Origin: Candidatus Dadabacteria bacterium
GTDB taxonomy: Bacteria > Desulfobacterota_D > UBA1144 > Nemesobacterales > UBA2774
NCBI GenBank assembly: GCA_004356555.1
Contig: SMWY01000021.1
Location: 1 to 24,713, forward strand
Reading direction: 5' to 3'
DNA: 24,713 nt
The first letter of the stretch is position 1. Every line of letters starts with the position of its first letter. A program made the translations under genes and the position numbers. The notes under the pieces are model-generated. The model worked only from the letters and a program-made list of their open reading frames with translations. It searched no databases and was not told where the DNA came from. This document shows positions 14,588-23,172 of this stretch, piece by piece.

Positions 14588-14651
14588 TTTAATCTCTATC
14601 ATATGTCTCTATAGCGGATGTGCTTAAAGACATAACTTTGTGGTAGAATCT

Positions 14652-14689
14652 TATAATAGAATTTATTGTACGTATTTGGTGGGTATAAT
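14652..14689 (+). promoter_or_regulatory. Candidate -10 elements ahead of the small basic protein and glnE
   Basis: Two perfect TATAAT hexamers (14652-14657 and 14684-14689) lie in the gap after priA, upstream of the gene at 14711. Neither has a convincing -35 box at 17 bp, so this is only a probable promoter zone. Confidence 0.35.
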
Positions 14690-14710
14690 TCATTTGCGGG
14701 GGGCTAAGAT

Positions 14711-15025
14711 ATGCCTAAAAAACAAAGTAGGGCTCGGAGAAGAAAGAAAAAGCCTGAGATAGATTTAAGTGATCTCAGAAGGGCAGGTGAACATTTTATC
14801 ACCGGTGCGGCCGAGTGTATAGTGGGAGCTGGATTCGCCATAAAAGGCGCAAGAGATCTTCTCAACAATGAAGAGGGCAGAAAGTTCTTAAGGGATTTAC
14901 CTTCCAAAGCTGCGGATAAAGGGTTTGAGCTCCTAAATGAGGTATCTGAGCATTTAAAGGAAAGGGAAAAAAGTAAATCCAAGGGATCCGGAAGAAATAG
15001 AGGCAGGAAGATAGAAGTTGAATAG
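14711..15025 (+). CDS. Small basic protein translationally linked to glnE, unknown function
   Basis: The 104-residue product has very basic ends (PKKQSRARRRKKKPE at the start; KEREKSKSKGSGRNRGRK at the end) around a helical middle (about 18-80) with a Gly/Ala-rich stretch, ITGAAECIVGAGFAIKGARDLL, that may be an amphipathic or membrane-touching helix. GGGG lies seven bases before the ATG. Its last codons overlap the glnE start by 8 bp. The charge pattern would suit nucleic-acid or membrane-surface binding, but I recognise no family and assign no function. The good ribosome binding site and tight overlap with glnE are the reasons to believe it is real. Confidence 0.6.
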   Translation: MPKKQSRARRRKKKPEIDLSDLRRAGEHFITGAAECIVGAGFAIKGARDLLNNEEGRKFLRDLPSKAADKGFELLNEVSEHLKEREKSKSKGSGRNRGRKIEVE

Positions 15026-17798
15026 AGTTTTACCCAACCCGGACAATGCAAGGAATGTCTTAGAACGTTATAAAGAAATACATAAGAGAATATCCTCTAA
15101 AAAAAAGGATATTCTTAATATACTCTCATCATACAGCTGTTTCCTTGGTCGAGTAATTTTAACAGATCCCATCATACTGGACTATTTAAGCCAATCAAAA
15201 AATACTAAGAATAAAAAGACCCCAAAACAATTTCTAAAAGAGACAGGTTCAATAAGAAAGAGCTCCACTTCAGGGGAAATTTTTGGGTCGCAATTAAGAC
15301 AGTATAAGTACAGAGAGTTTTCAAGAATCATATACCGGGACATAATGGGGCTTAGCCCTTTTAGTGATATTATGGAGGAGCTTTCGGACCTTGCGAGTGC
15401 TATTGTTGAATCCACATACAGGTTTTACAGTGAGGAGTTAGATACAAAGACGTACGGAGAATTTGTGGTATTAGGTATGGGAAAGCTTGGGGGAAGAGAG
15501 TTAAATCTGAGCTCTGATATTGACCTGATTTATTTATACCGTGATAAGGGAGACCCGGGACCATTTTTTAAGCTTGCCGAGAGGATTACTAAAACTTTAA
15601 GCGCTGTAACGGAGGATGGGTTTCTATACAGGGTTGATTTAGCACTTCGTCCAGGTGGGAGTAAAAGTACGGTTGCAGTGCCTATAGACGGCGCGGTGGA
15701 GCATTACTATTACTGGGGTGATACCTGGGAAAGGGCTGCAATGATAAAAGCAGGGCCAATTGCAGGAGATCTTGAGCTGGGTGTAGAGTTTGTTAGAGAA
15801 ATCGAGCAGTTTGTGTATAAGAAGTTCCTTGATTATAACTCGATCGAGGAATTAAAGGATATGAAAACCAAGCTTGATAAGCTTCAAAAAAAGCGTGATG
15901 TTAAGCTCGGCAAAGGTGGCATAAGGGAAATTGAATTCTTTATACAGGCACTTCAACTCGTAAATGGTGGTAAGGTTAAAGCTCTCAGGGAGAGAAATTC
16001 ACTACTAGCCCTTAAAAAGCTTCGGCATTTGAATGTTATAGATGAAAAAGTATTTGAATCCTTAACATCTTCATATCTCTTTCTTAGAAAAGTTGAGCAC
16101 TCGATTCAGCTGGTTGATGAAAGACAAACTCATAAAATTCCAGGATCAGCTGAGGATATTGAAATTCTGGCCAAGAGGTGCGGGTTAAAAGGGAAAAAAG
16201 AATTTGAAGAATTCTATAGAGAGAACACCTCATCGGTTTCTAGTATATATAAGAGTCTCTTTTTTGAACCTTCTCAAAAAACTGAGGAGGTCGGGAAAGA
16301 GTTTTGGGAGCTTGCCGACTTTTTAACAGTAGGAAATATTGAAGAGGTCGAGGCGGTAAAGAATCTAAGAAAATTAGGATTTAAAAATCCCGAAATCGCA
16401 ATTGATTTATTATCCAAATTGCTTGATCCCGAACTGGGCGCTTTAACTCAAGGTGGCAGGTTGAATGCCAGAAAAGTGATCCCGGCTTTTTTAAGAAAGA
16501 TACTAAAATCCTTTGATCCCGATTCTGCACTGGTAAATCTTGAAAGGTTCATCTCGGGGATTGGTTGGCGCTCATCAATATATGCTGTTCTTCTAGAAAA
16601 TCCTGATATTATCAAGCTCCTAGCCAGACTATTTTCTACCAGCGGTTATCTTTCGAACTTTCTTATCAGACACCCCGAGTATCTAGATGTTATAACGTTA
16701 AGGGATGTAAGAGCCGAGTTTGCCTCTAAGGAAGATATGCTTGAGAGCCTTCAAGCGAGCATAGGAGATGCCAAAGATTTTGAAGATAAGCTAGATACGA
16801 TAAGAAGGTTCAGACATGTTGAGACTCTTAAAATATGTCTCAGGGATTTAAATGGAGAGGTTGACCCCTTTTATGTTGGCAAATACCTTTCCATGGTAGC
16901 TGAGGCTATTCTGGAAGTCGGGCTTGAGTTGGCATGGGATATAGTGAAGCATAGTAAAAAAGGCAAGAATAAAAGAATGCAAATGCTAATCCTCGGTATG
17001 GGGAAATTGGGCGGACGAGAGATGAGTTATAATTCCGATCTCGATGTAATTTTTATTTATGAGGGAAATGATCATGAATTTTATTCTAAGCTCGGACAGA
17101 AGGTTATTTCGGTTCTCTCAGTACCTACAGGAGAGGGCTTTGCCTATAAAATGGATATGGGTCTCAGGCCCTCAGGCAGATCCGGAGCCCTGGTAACTTC
17201 GTTTGATTCGTTTAAGAAGTACCATGAAGATAGCGCTCAGATATGGGAGAGACAGGCGTTAATAAGGGCTATACCTGCCGCAGGCAATTGGGAATTAGGT
17301 GTTAAAGTTATGAAGACCGTAAAACATTTCGTATATGAAAAATCTTTTCCCAAGGATTTTTATAAAGAGATTCATCGCCTGCGTTCTAGAATGGAAAAAG
17401 AACTTGCAAAAGAAACTGCCCATAAGGTCAATATAAAGACCGGGAGGGGAGGAACTGTTGATATAGAGTTTCTTGTCCAGATGCTTCAGTTAAAATACGG
17501 GGGTGAGTATGAAAACGTAAGAGTTCAGAATACTATAGATGCACTTTTTGGTCTTAGGTATAGTGGTTTAATGGAAGATGGGGAATTTAAGATATTAAAA
17601 GAGGGGCTTTTTTTCTTAAGGAAGATGGAAAACTTGCTGAGACTTCTTCATGACCGCTCAATTAATGAACTATATGAGAGTGATTTCCAGAAATTGGCTT
17701 CTGAACTGGATATGAAAAACGAGGGGCAAAAATTAAGAGAGGAATACATCTCTAGAACCAATAAGATTAGAGAAATATATGATAAATATTTCCTATAA
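15018..17798 (+). CDS. glnE: Bifunctional glutamine synthetase adenylyltransferase/deadenylylase
   Basis: GlnE adds AMP to glutamine synthetase when nitrogen is plentiful and removes it when nitrogen is short, under PII control. Two nucleotidyltransferase domains are visible with matching motifs. The N-terminal one (deadenylylation) has GMGKLGGRELNLSSDIDL at about 153-170 and LRPGGSKS. The C-terminal one (adenylylation) has GMGKLGGREMSYNSDLDV at about 660-677 and LRPSGRSGA. The paired GIREIEF and GTVDIEFLVQ segments mark the following GlnD-type helical domains. The 926-residue length is close to E. coli GlnE (946). The start is TTG at 15018, inside the end of the previous gene, backed by GGAAG seven bases upstream. 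There is no alternative ATG nearby. Neither glnA nor a PII gene is in the window. Confidence 0.95.
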   Translation: MNRVLPNPDNARNVLERYKEIHKRISSKKKDILNILSSYSCFLGRVILTDPIILDYLSQSKNTKNKKTPKQFLKETGSIRKSSTSGEIFGSQLRQYKYREFSRIIYRDIMGLSPFSDIMEELSDLASAIVESTYRFYSEELDTKTYGEFVVLGMGKLGGRELNLSSDIDLIYLYRDKGDPGPFFKLAERITKTLSAVTEDGFLYRVDLALRPGGSKSTVAVPIDGAVEHYYYWGDTWERAAMIKAGPIAGDLELGVEFVREIEQFVYKKFLDYNSIEELKDMKTKLDKLQKKRDVKLGKGGIREIEFFIQALQLVNGGKVKALRERNSLLALKKLRHLNVIDEKVFESLTSSYLFLRKVEHSIQLVDERQTHKIPGSAEDIEILAKRCGLKGKKEFEEFYRENTSSVSSIYKSLFFEPSQKTEEVGKEFWELADFLTVGNIEEVEAVKNLRKLGFKNPEIAIDLLSKLLDPELGALTQGGRLNARKVIPAFLRKILKSFDPDSALVNLERFISGIGWRSSIYAVLLENPDIIKLLARLFSTSGYLSNFLIRHPEYLDVITLRDVRAEFASKEDMLESLQASIGDAKDFEDKLDTIRRFRHVETLKICLRDLNGEVDPFYVGKYLSMVAEAILEVGLELAWDIVKHSKKGKNKRMQMLILGMGKLGGREMSYNSDLDVIFIYEGNDHEFYSKLGQKVISVLSVPTGEGFAYKMDMGLRPSGRSGALVTSFDSFKKYHEDSAQIWERQALIRAIPAAGNWELGVKVMKTVKHFVYEKSFPKDFYKEIHRLRSRMEKELAKETAHKVNIKTGRGGTVDIEFLVQMLQLKYGGEYENVRVQNTIDALFGLRYSGLMEDGEFKILKEGLFFLRKMENLLRLLHDRSINELYESDFQKLASELDMKNEGQKLREEYISRTNKIREIYDKYFL

Positions 17799-17839
17799 AT
17801 CTTCTAGTGACTCAAAATAATTAGCAAAGGAAGATTCTG

Positions 17840-19252
17840 ATGACTGAATTTAAAAGCTGCATTTTTATAATGGCCGATGGTGCTAGAGCTGATGTATTCT
17901 CCGAACTCCTAAATAGCGGGGATTTGCCCAATATTTCTAAATATCTAGTCGAAAAAGGATGTTATAAAGAAGCTGTTACCGTGTTTCCATCAACTACTGG
18001 TCCTGCATACACGCCCTATATATTTGGGAAATATCCCGGACGATGTAATTTGCCGGGTATAAGGTGGTTAGACAGGGATGCGTATAATGACAAACTCTTA
18101 TCATTTGACCGCTTCAGAAGCTATATAGGACTGGAAACATATTTTATGAATAGAGATGTTTCCCTAGATTATCAGACATTATTTGAAATATTTCCAAGAA
18201 ACGTGAACATTTTTAATGAGCTTTCAAGAGGTGCGGGCTTTAAAAATGATAAGACTCTTTTTTCGAAGCTCTACTATAAGGTGAAGAGCCACTTTACCGA
18301 TAAAAGTGATGAAGTTGACCTAGTGGCACGACGAATCCTTTTACAATCTTTAAAAGAATATCCTGATTTTATTTACGCTGTATTCTTAGGAATAGATACA
18401 TATTCTCATCTAAACCATCCCTTTCACAAAAAGGTTATTAACTCTTATAGAAGGATTGATGAAATGATAGGGCTTCTTGCAAAAAATCTGGAAAGTGAAG
18501 GAAGGCTTGAAGAAACCTTAATTATAGTTGCAAGTGACCATGGTCTAACTCAGACCCACTCGCACTTTGATTCACTTGAATTTATGAATCACCAGGGCTA
18601 TAAAACGTTTTATTATCCAAACGTGTTTAAACATTTTACTGATGCTGATGCTGCAAGCTTAATATCAGGTAATGCGATGGCTAATATTTATGTGAAGAGC
18701 AAAGATGGGTGGGGGAGGAAATCTACTTTTGAGGAACTGGCGGGCCTCGTGGATAATTTCATTGAAAGGCCTGAGGTAGATATAGTTGCAGGCCTTGATC
18801 ACAAAGGCCGCTCAAGAATTAAAAGTACTATGGGTGAGGCGGTAACGTGGCTTGATAATGACGGTAATATAAACTATCAAAAAATTAAAGGTGACCCTTT
18901 TAATTATAACGGCATGCCCAAGAAAATGAGTTCTGAAGAAGCGTTGGCCTATAGTTTTAATACCGAATATCCAGATGCTCTATTACAGATAATACAGCTT
19001 TTAGAATCCCCAAGAACAGGTGACTTAATATTGAGTGCAAGCCCTGGATATGATCTAAGGGCTAAGCACGAGAATCCGGAACACCTCTCATCACACGGCG
19101 CACTGTTTAGAGATCATATGTTAGTACCTCTGGTTATGAACGCAAAAGTCAATAAAGAATTCATAAGAACGGTGGATATATTCCCCACAATACTGAGTTT
19201 GCTAGGGCATCCTATACCCAATAATATAGACGGGATTAGCTTGGTTGATTGA
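17840..19252 (+). CDS. Alkaline phosphatase superfamily enzyme, phosphodiesterase/nucleotide pyrophosphatase type
   Basis: This 470-residue enzyme carries the two-metal site of the superfamily. Asp13 is in FIMADGARAD, the nucleophilic Thr is in FPSTTGPAYTP (Thr52 or Thr53), Asp/His are in LGIDTYSHLNHPFH, the Asp-His pair is in VASDHGLTQTHSH, and the last His is in LSSHGALFRDHMLVPL. It should hydrolyse phosphodiesters or phosphomonoesters. There is no signal peptide, so it is probably cytoplasmic and the substrate is unknown. AGGAAG six bases before the ATG supports the start. It lies 41 bp after glnE on the same strand and may be read from the same transcript. Its end is only 10 bp from the convergent BatA-like gene. 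Confidence 0.85.
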   Translation: MTEFKSCIFIMADGARADVFSELLNSGDLPNISKYLVEKGCYKEAVTVFPSTTGPAYTPYIFGKYPGRCNLPGIRWLDRDAYNDKLLSFDRFRSYIGLETYFMNRDVSLDYQTLFEIFPRNVNIFNELSRGAGFKNDKTLFSKLYYKVKSHFTDKSDEVDLVARRILLQSLKEYPDFIYAVFLGIDTYSHLNHPFHKKVINSYRRIDEMIGLLAKNLESEGRLEETLIIVASDHGLTQTHSHFDSLEFMNHQGYKTFYYPNVFKHFTDADAASLISGNAMANIYVKSKDGWGRKSTFEELAGLVDNFIERPEVDIVAGLDHKGRSRIKSTMGEAVTWLDNDGNINYQKIKGDPFNYNGMPKKMSSEEALAYSFNTEYPDALLQIIQLLESPRTGDLILSASPGYDLRAKHENPEHLSSHGALFRDHMLVPLVMNAKVNKEFIRTVDIFPTILSLLGHPIPNNIDGISLVD

Positions 19253-19263
19253 TAAAGCTTTAT
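19252..19263. repeat. 12-bp perfect palindrome between convergent stop codons
   Basis: ATAAAGCTTTAT fills the 10-bp gap between two converging genes and touches both stop codons. It might contribute a short bidirectional terminator, but the stem is A/T-rich and weak. Confidence 0.25.
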
Positions 19264-21215
19264 TACTGAGAAAAAATTGCTCTGAATGCTGCTTCTGATA
19301 CAAAAAGGGCTACTACGCCCCAGAGGAAGTAGCGCCATATTTCTTTAAAAACTTTTACAAGGCCTCCCTTTTGTGCTGTGTTGCTTTCTATAGTGGGGAT
19401 GGAAATTTTCTCGAGGTTGGATTCTTTAGGGTCTATATTAACTGCGAATTTGTATGTATTTTCTCCCTTTTCTTCCACGCTATAAATTCCCGGGAGCTGT
19501 GTATTGTCGAACTCAGGAGCTCCAAAACTCAGTTTAAACTCCTGCCCTGACGGATCAATTACGATCGTGCTTTCAGTGTCTTGTAGGATTTCAATATTCA
19601 CGGTCTCGTCGATTAAATAATTTCTCCTTTTGCTCTTTGCAAAGTAAGTCAAATCATGAATTTTCTTAATAACAGGAAGGAATACCGGGGTTATCGGGAA
19701 ATTGTTCCAGCTGGCGTCGGCAGTTGAAGTAAAGATAAAGACGCTGCCATTGCCATGGTCTTTTTTTACTAAAAAAGGTTTATTGTTGGTGGTAGATATC
19801 AGGATGTTAGAATCTGGGTAAGGTGCGAAATTGAATAACTTCTCAATATTTACTTGCTCCACTTTCTCATTAATATCTTTTGAAAATATATCGGAATCCT
19901 CTGGGAGCAGTGATAGTCTATTCTCTTGCAAATTTTGGAGTTCTCCTGGGAGGATATTCTTTAATAAAGTATTATAAGAGCCTGCTCTCACTCTATTTCC
20001 TAGAAAGATGACTGTTGTACCTCCATTATTCGCAAATTCCTCAAGTTCTTTTGCAATACGGGGAGTTATTTCTCCAATATTTGCCAGAAATATTAAGCTG
20101 TAAACTGACATGTCTTCATCTAAAAAGCTGTCGTTATCTATTATAGAAATATTTGTATCGGAGAGTTCGGAAATTGTCTCTAAAGCCCGGGCCAGGAAGT
20201 AAGTCTCGCTAAGTCTGGAGTCTTCCCTCGGATCACCGTCGACGATTAGTATTTTGAAATGATCCTGATCATTTATAATAAAGTGTCTGACATCATCTGA
20301 TTTGAGTTTGTCTTGTGAGGTCTCAACCGATCCATAACTTGGAGTCTCTCTCTTATCCATACTAAAATTGAACTTTTTAGCTGATTTATCTTCAGGGCCG
20401 ATATCAAAAAATTCCCTTATCTCTTCATCGCCCAAGCGAGTCCTGGTCAAAAGTTCTTGCACTGAGTCACTTGAGAAGTTTGATACTGTAGCCTCTATTA
20501 TTATGGAGCCATTCTCATATTTGAGCTGTGTTCGAGAAACTGCGTGATTTGAGGCCTCCTGACCTTCTGAAACATCTATCACTTCGAGCCAGGATCTTAG
20601 AAACTCTTCGTTTTCCCAGCCGTTTTTTTGAAGATCTGTAATAAGCGCTACTGTTTTCTTCTCGTTGGGAGCATTTTGTAATTTAGAGTAGATATCCTCA
20701 ATCCTCTTATCGTTCTCTGTAAAGCTATAAGATAGCTTAATTCCTTTTATTACCTTTTTTAACTGAGTTTTGTCCTGAGATAGAAAGGGTTCTTGCTCAT
20801 TATTTGGGACGAGTGGGGAAATTAACGCAAAACTCCCCTCAGGCAGGGAATCAATTAAATCTTGAGCTTTTCTGAGGGCGCGGCTGAAATTGTCATCATA
20901 TCCCATGCTCAATGAATTGTCGATCACAATGGCCAGGGATTTGGGAGTGTTTTCTTGTACCGTGGAGAAAGAGAAAACAGCAGGTTTTGCAAATACTAGC
21001 ACAATTAATACTAATATGAGTCCTCTTAGAATTAGTAAGATAATATCCTTTATTTTGGACCTTGTTGCGAGATCACCTTGGGATGAAATAAGGAATTTGA
21101 CTGCCGGAAAACTTTTCTTTACTCCGCTTTTCCGTGATATCAGATGAGCGATTATAGGGAGTGCTAATGCCCCAAGACCTATCAGAAATAAAGGGCTTAG
21201 AAAGGATAAATTCAA
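19263..21215 (-). CDS. BatA-type membrane protein with von Willebrand factor A domain
   Basis: The 650-residue product begins with the BatA N-terminal module: a helix at about 8-26, the LPIIAHLISRKSG and FPAVKFL segments, and a second helix at about 57-78. A vWA domain follows with the metal-ion-dependent adhesion motif D99-x-S101-x-S103 (IDNSLSMGYDDN). The middle holds an Ig-like stretch and a glutamine-amidotransferase-like region (ILIVDGDPREDSRLSETYFLARAL). The C-terminal helix is WRYFLWGVVALFVSEAAF. Such proteins work with DUF58 and MoxR proteins in envelope or metal-cofactor assembly, but the exact job is unknown. The start is a TTG at 21215, 11 bp after the DUF58 stop, with only a weak GAGAG ahead. 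The close spacing suggests translation coupling. Confidence 0.8.
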   Translation of the reverse strand: MNLSFLSPLFLIGLGALALPIIAHLISRKSGVKKSFPAVKFLISSQGDLATRSKIKDIILLILRGLILVLIVLVFAKPAVFSFSTVQENTPKSLAIVIDNSLSMGYDDNFSRALRKAQDLIDSLPEGSFALISPLVPNNEQEPFLSQDKTQLKKVIKGIKLSYSFTENDKRIEDIYSKLQNAPNEKKTVALITDLQKNGWENEEFLRSWLEVIDVSEGQEASNHAVSRTQLKYENGSIIIEATVSNFSSDSVQELLTRTRLGDEEIREFFDIGPEDKSAKKFNFSMDKRETPSYGSVETSQDKLKSDDVRHFIINDQDHFKILIVDGDPREDSRLSETYFLARALETISELSDTNISIIDNDSFLDEDMSVYSLIFLANIGEITPRIAKELEEFANNGGTTVIFLGNRVRAGSYNTLLKNILPGELQNLQENRLSLLPEDSDIFSKDINEKVEQVNIEKLFNFAPYPDSNILISTTNNKPFLVKKDHGNGSVFIFTSTADASWNNFPITPVFLPVIKKIHDLTYFAKSKRRNYLIDETVNIEILQDTESTIVIDPSGQEFKLSFGAPEFDNTQLPGIYSVEEKGENTYKFAVNIDPKESNLEKISIPTIESNTAQKGGLVKVFKEIWRYFLWGVVALFVSEAAFRAIFSQ

Positions 21216-21226
21216 TATGATTCTCT

Positions 21227-22099
21227 CTATTTATCCGCAATTTGTATTAGGGAGTTTTCTATTGATTTGTTAATTGGTGAAAAAACATACCTTGTTTCAT
21301 TCTCATGGCATATCAGTTTCAGTCTTTCAATAAATTCCCCAATTCTTTTTTGATAAGTATGTCTTATGCTTCCGGTATCTACAATGACTTTTACATTTGT
21401 CTCCATATCTTGAAATTCAACTGATCCACGGAAGTCAAAATCAATTTCATCAGGATGTAACACGTGAAATAGAGAAACCTCTTTCCTTGAATGCCTAATA
21501 AGCTTAAGCGATTCCTCTATAGCCTCCAGCTCAATTAGGAAATCTGAAACTATGACAAATGATGCCTCAGAACTATAAGCCTCTAGTGCTTTTAATATGG
21601 GTTCTTTGATGCCCGTAGTGCCTGAGGGTTTAAATGACTCGAGTCTGTCCAGTATCGTTGTAATAAAGGAACTTCCCGATCTGGGTGGAATGAATTCAAC
21701 GTCATTCTCAGAAAAGCCTAGGAGCCCAACTGAGTCACCCTGTTTTAGAAGTAAGTAGGCTAATGTGGCAGAAAGCTTTTTGGCATAGTTGAGTTTTGTC
21801 GACTTATTATCACCGTATCCCATAGAAGCGCTTTTATCGATCAAAATACACCACCGCATATTAACTTCATCCTCAAACTTCTTAACGTAGAGGCGGTCGT
21901 GTCTTCCATAAAGGCGCCAGTCAATTTGTTTTAGCTCATCGCCCTTATTGTATTCTTTATGGTCTAGGAAGTCCGGACTTATTCCATTGTAATAACTTTT
22001 ATGGATCCCCGCCTTATAACCTTTAACTTTTGACGGGGTGCGGAAGTAAAAACCTTTAAGCCTGAGTGCTGTTTCTATGTCTAAAATGCTATTTGACAT
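21227..22099 (-). CDS. DUF58 domain protein with vWA-like MIDAS motif
   Basis: The 290-residue product matches DUF58. The core motif runs from about residue 39 (NGISPDFLDHKEYNKGDELK, then QIDWRLYGRHDRLYVKKFEDE). It is followed by a MIDAS-type D88-x-S90-x-S92 (LIDKSASMGYGD) and a Rossmann-like remainder. There is no membrane segment, so it is cytoplasmic. DUF58 proteins normally sit between a MoxR AAA+ ATPase gene and BatA-type genes. Here the BatA-type gene follows, but the preceding gene is carD and no moxR is present. The ATG at 22099 is preferred to a TTG at 22105. Neither has a strong ribosome binding site. Confidence 0.85.
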   Translation of the reverse strand: MSNSILDIETALRLKGFYFRTPSKVKGYKAGIHKSYYNGISPDFLDHKEYNKGDELKQIDWRLYGRHDRLYVKKFEDEVNMRWCILIDKSASMGYGDNKSTKLNYAKKLSATLAYLLLKQGDSVGLLGFSENDVEFIPPRSGSSFITTILDRLESFKPSGTTGIKEPILKALEAYSSEASFVIVSDFLIELEAIEESLKLIRHSRKEVSLFHVLHPDEIDFDFRGSVEFQDMETNVKVIVDTGSIRHTYQKRIGEFIERLKLICHENETRYVFSPINKSIENSLIQIADK

Positions 22100-22137
22100 A
22101 TTCAATGGTAAAAAGCGGTTATACCGTAAGGGAAAAA

Positions 22138-22635
22138 CTAATCACTTGTTGTTAGGATTTTGTCGATTTCTTTTGTTACCGATGCTTCTTTTAAATTCTT
22201 TGCAATCGATATTTCTTTGACTAATAGAGATAGCGCAGAGTCCATAATTCTCTTCTCACCAAATGAAAGGTCTTTGGCGTTTTGTAGGAGATTGATGTCT
22301 TTTAGTACGTGTGCAACTTGAAAAATGTCCCCGCTCTTTAGTTTGTCGGAGTATTCACGATATCTCTTGTTCCAGCTTTGATGGCCGTTGGGCCGCTCAA
22401 CTTTGCTTGTGTTTTTAAGGATTTTATAGATTCTTGTAATCTGAGATTTTGAAATGACATGCCTTAGACCTACAGATTCGGCATTGTCAATGGGTACCAT
22501 GACCGTAACATCGCTGTCAATTACCTCAAGGATGTAATAGTCCTTTTTAGTGCCGTAGATTTCTTTTGATTCTATTGCCTTGACTTGAACAACGCCATGG
22601 GCAGGATAAACAGCTTTTTTCCCTACTTTGAACAT
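22138..22635 (-). CDS. carD: CarD/CdnL-family RNA-polymerase-binding transcription factor
   Basis: CarD/CdnL proteins bind the RNA polymerase beta subunit through an N-terminal Tudor-like domain and stabilise open complexes, notably at rRNA promoters. The N-terminal signature MFKVGKKAVYPAHGVVQV and a helical C-terminal DNA-contact domain (with WNKRYREYSDKLKSGD and SFGEKRIMDSALSLLVKEI) are clear. The frame is open further upstream (TTG 22713, ATG 22689, ATG 22659). Starting at the ATG at 22635 gives 165 residues, the family's usual size, and fits a promoter whose start site falls near 22678. No start has a strong Shine-Dalgarno. The gene leads a minus-strand run with the DUF58 and BatA-type genes (38-bp gap). 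Confidence 0.85.
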   Translation of the reverse strand: MFKVGKKAVYPAHGVVQVKAIESKEIYGTKKDYYILEVIDSDVTVMVPIDNAESVGLRHVISKSQITRIYKILKNTSKVERPNGHQSWNKRYREYSDKLKSGDIFQVAHVLKDINLLQNAKDLSFGEKRIMDSALSLLVKEISIAKNLKEASVTKEIDKILTTSD

Positions 22636-22684
22636 AATTTCTATTTTGTTATCTCCCATCCCAGAATTGGCGCCAGACCAAGAA

Positions 22685-22713
22685 AACATAGCATAAATTA
22701 TGTCCAAGGTCAA
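22685..22713 (-). promoter_or_regulatory. Promoter of the carD run
   Basis: On the minus strand, TTGACC (22708-22713), a 17-bp spacer and TATGTT (22685-22690) predict a start site near 22678. This excludes the two most upstream in-frame start codons of carD. Confidence 0.5.
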
Positions 22714-22727
22714 ATAAGCGGGAGTTA

Positions 22728-22773
22728 CTACTTTAGATTAAAGTAGCTTAATATTATCCTGAAATTATTAAGC
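22728..22773. promoter_or_regulatory. Two adjoining palindromes upstream of the carD promoter
   Basis: CTACTTTA-GAT-TAAAGTAG (22728-22746) and GCTTAATA-N12-TATTAAGC (22746-22773) are both perfect and share one base. They lie 15 bp upstream of the carD -35 element, where an activator or a second regulator could bind. Confidence 0.35.
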
Positions 22774-23172
22774 ATTGCCGGAATCGTGATATATAATATA
22801 TATGATTAATATTACAATGATTATATCTACAGCATGCATATCCTTTCTGATCTGATAAAAATCTCTTAGACTTTATAATCAATAGTGTTTTATCAGGGAG
22901 CTGGAAGATAATGTTTTTTTGTCTCAATTCTAGAGGGATTAGTATAAGTAACTTTGCTTCTCGGCTTTGCATGATTAAAAATTTTCTAGCCCCCCTGTAG
23001 CCCCCTAATGAACAGATGATTACCTTTGGTAAGTTAATTTAAAGTAAGATTAATAATAAACAGGAAATATTCTTGCCAAAGTGCTTATCCTTGTATACCA
23101 TTTAGTCCTTTTTGAAGCATCTTTTTATTAAATCAATATGTAAAGATAGTTTGAGATGGAGGATTTAGAGAA

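Larger units (their letters stand above)
22636..23172. other. 537-bp divergent intergenic region between carD and pckA
   Basis: It is A/T-rich and holds the carD promoter and two palindromes described separately. There is also a 9-bp inverted repeat CTGATAAAA (22852-22860) / TTTTATCAG (22888-22896), a direct repeat TAGCCCCC at 22987 and 22998 (11-bp period), and a small TTACC-TTT-GGTAA hairpin (23020-23032). A loose TTGCCA-N15-TATACC (23073-23099) might be the pckA promoter. No tRNA or convincing small gene was found. Confidence 0.5.

Noticed and set aside
14600..14635. TATGTCT / AGACATA inverted repeat after priA as a terminator
   Set aside because: Seven-bp A/T-rich stem with a loop of about 20 bases and no T-run.
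22636..22713. Extended N-terminus of CarD from TTG 22713
   Set aside because: The predicted promoter -35/-10 lies inside it, and the family starts at MFKVG.
22754..22972. 72-codon minus-strand frame in the carD-pckA intergenic region
   Set aside because: No ribosome binding site, odd composition, no recognisable motif, and it overlaps inverted repeats. Probably chance.
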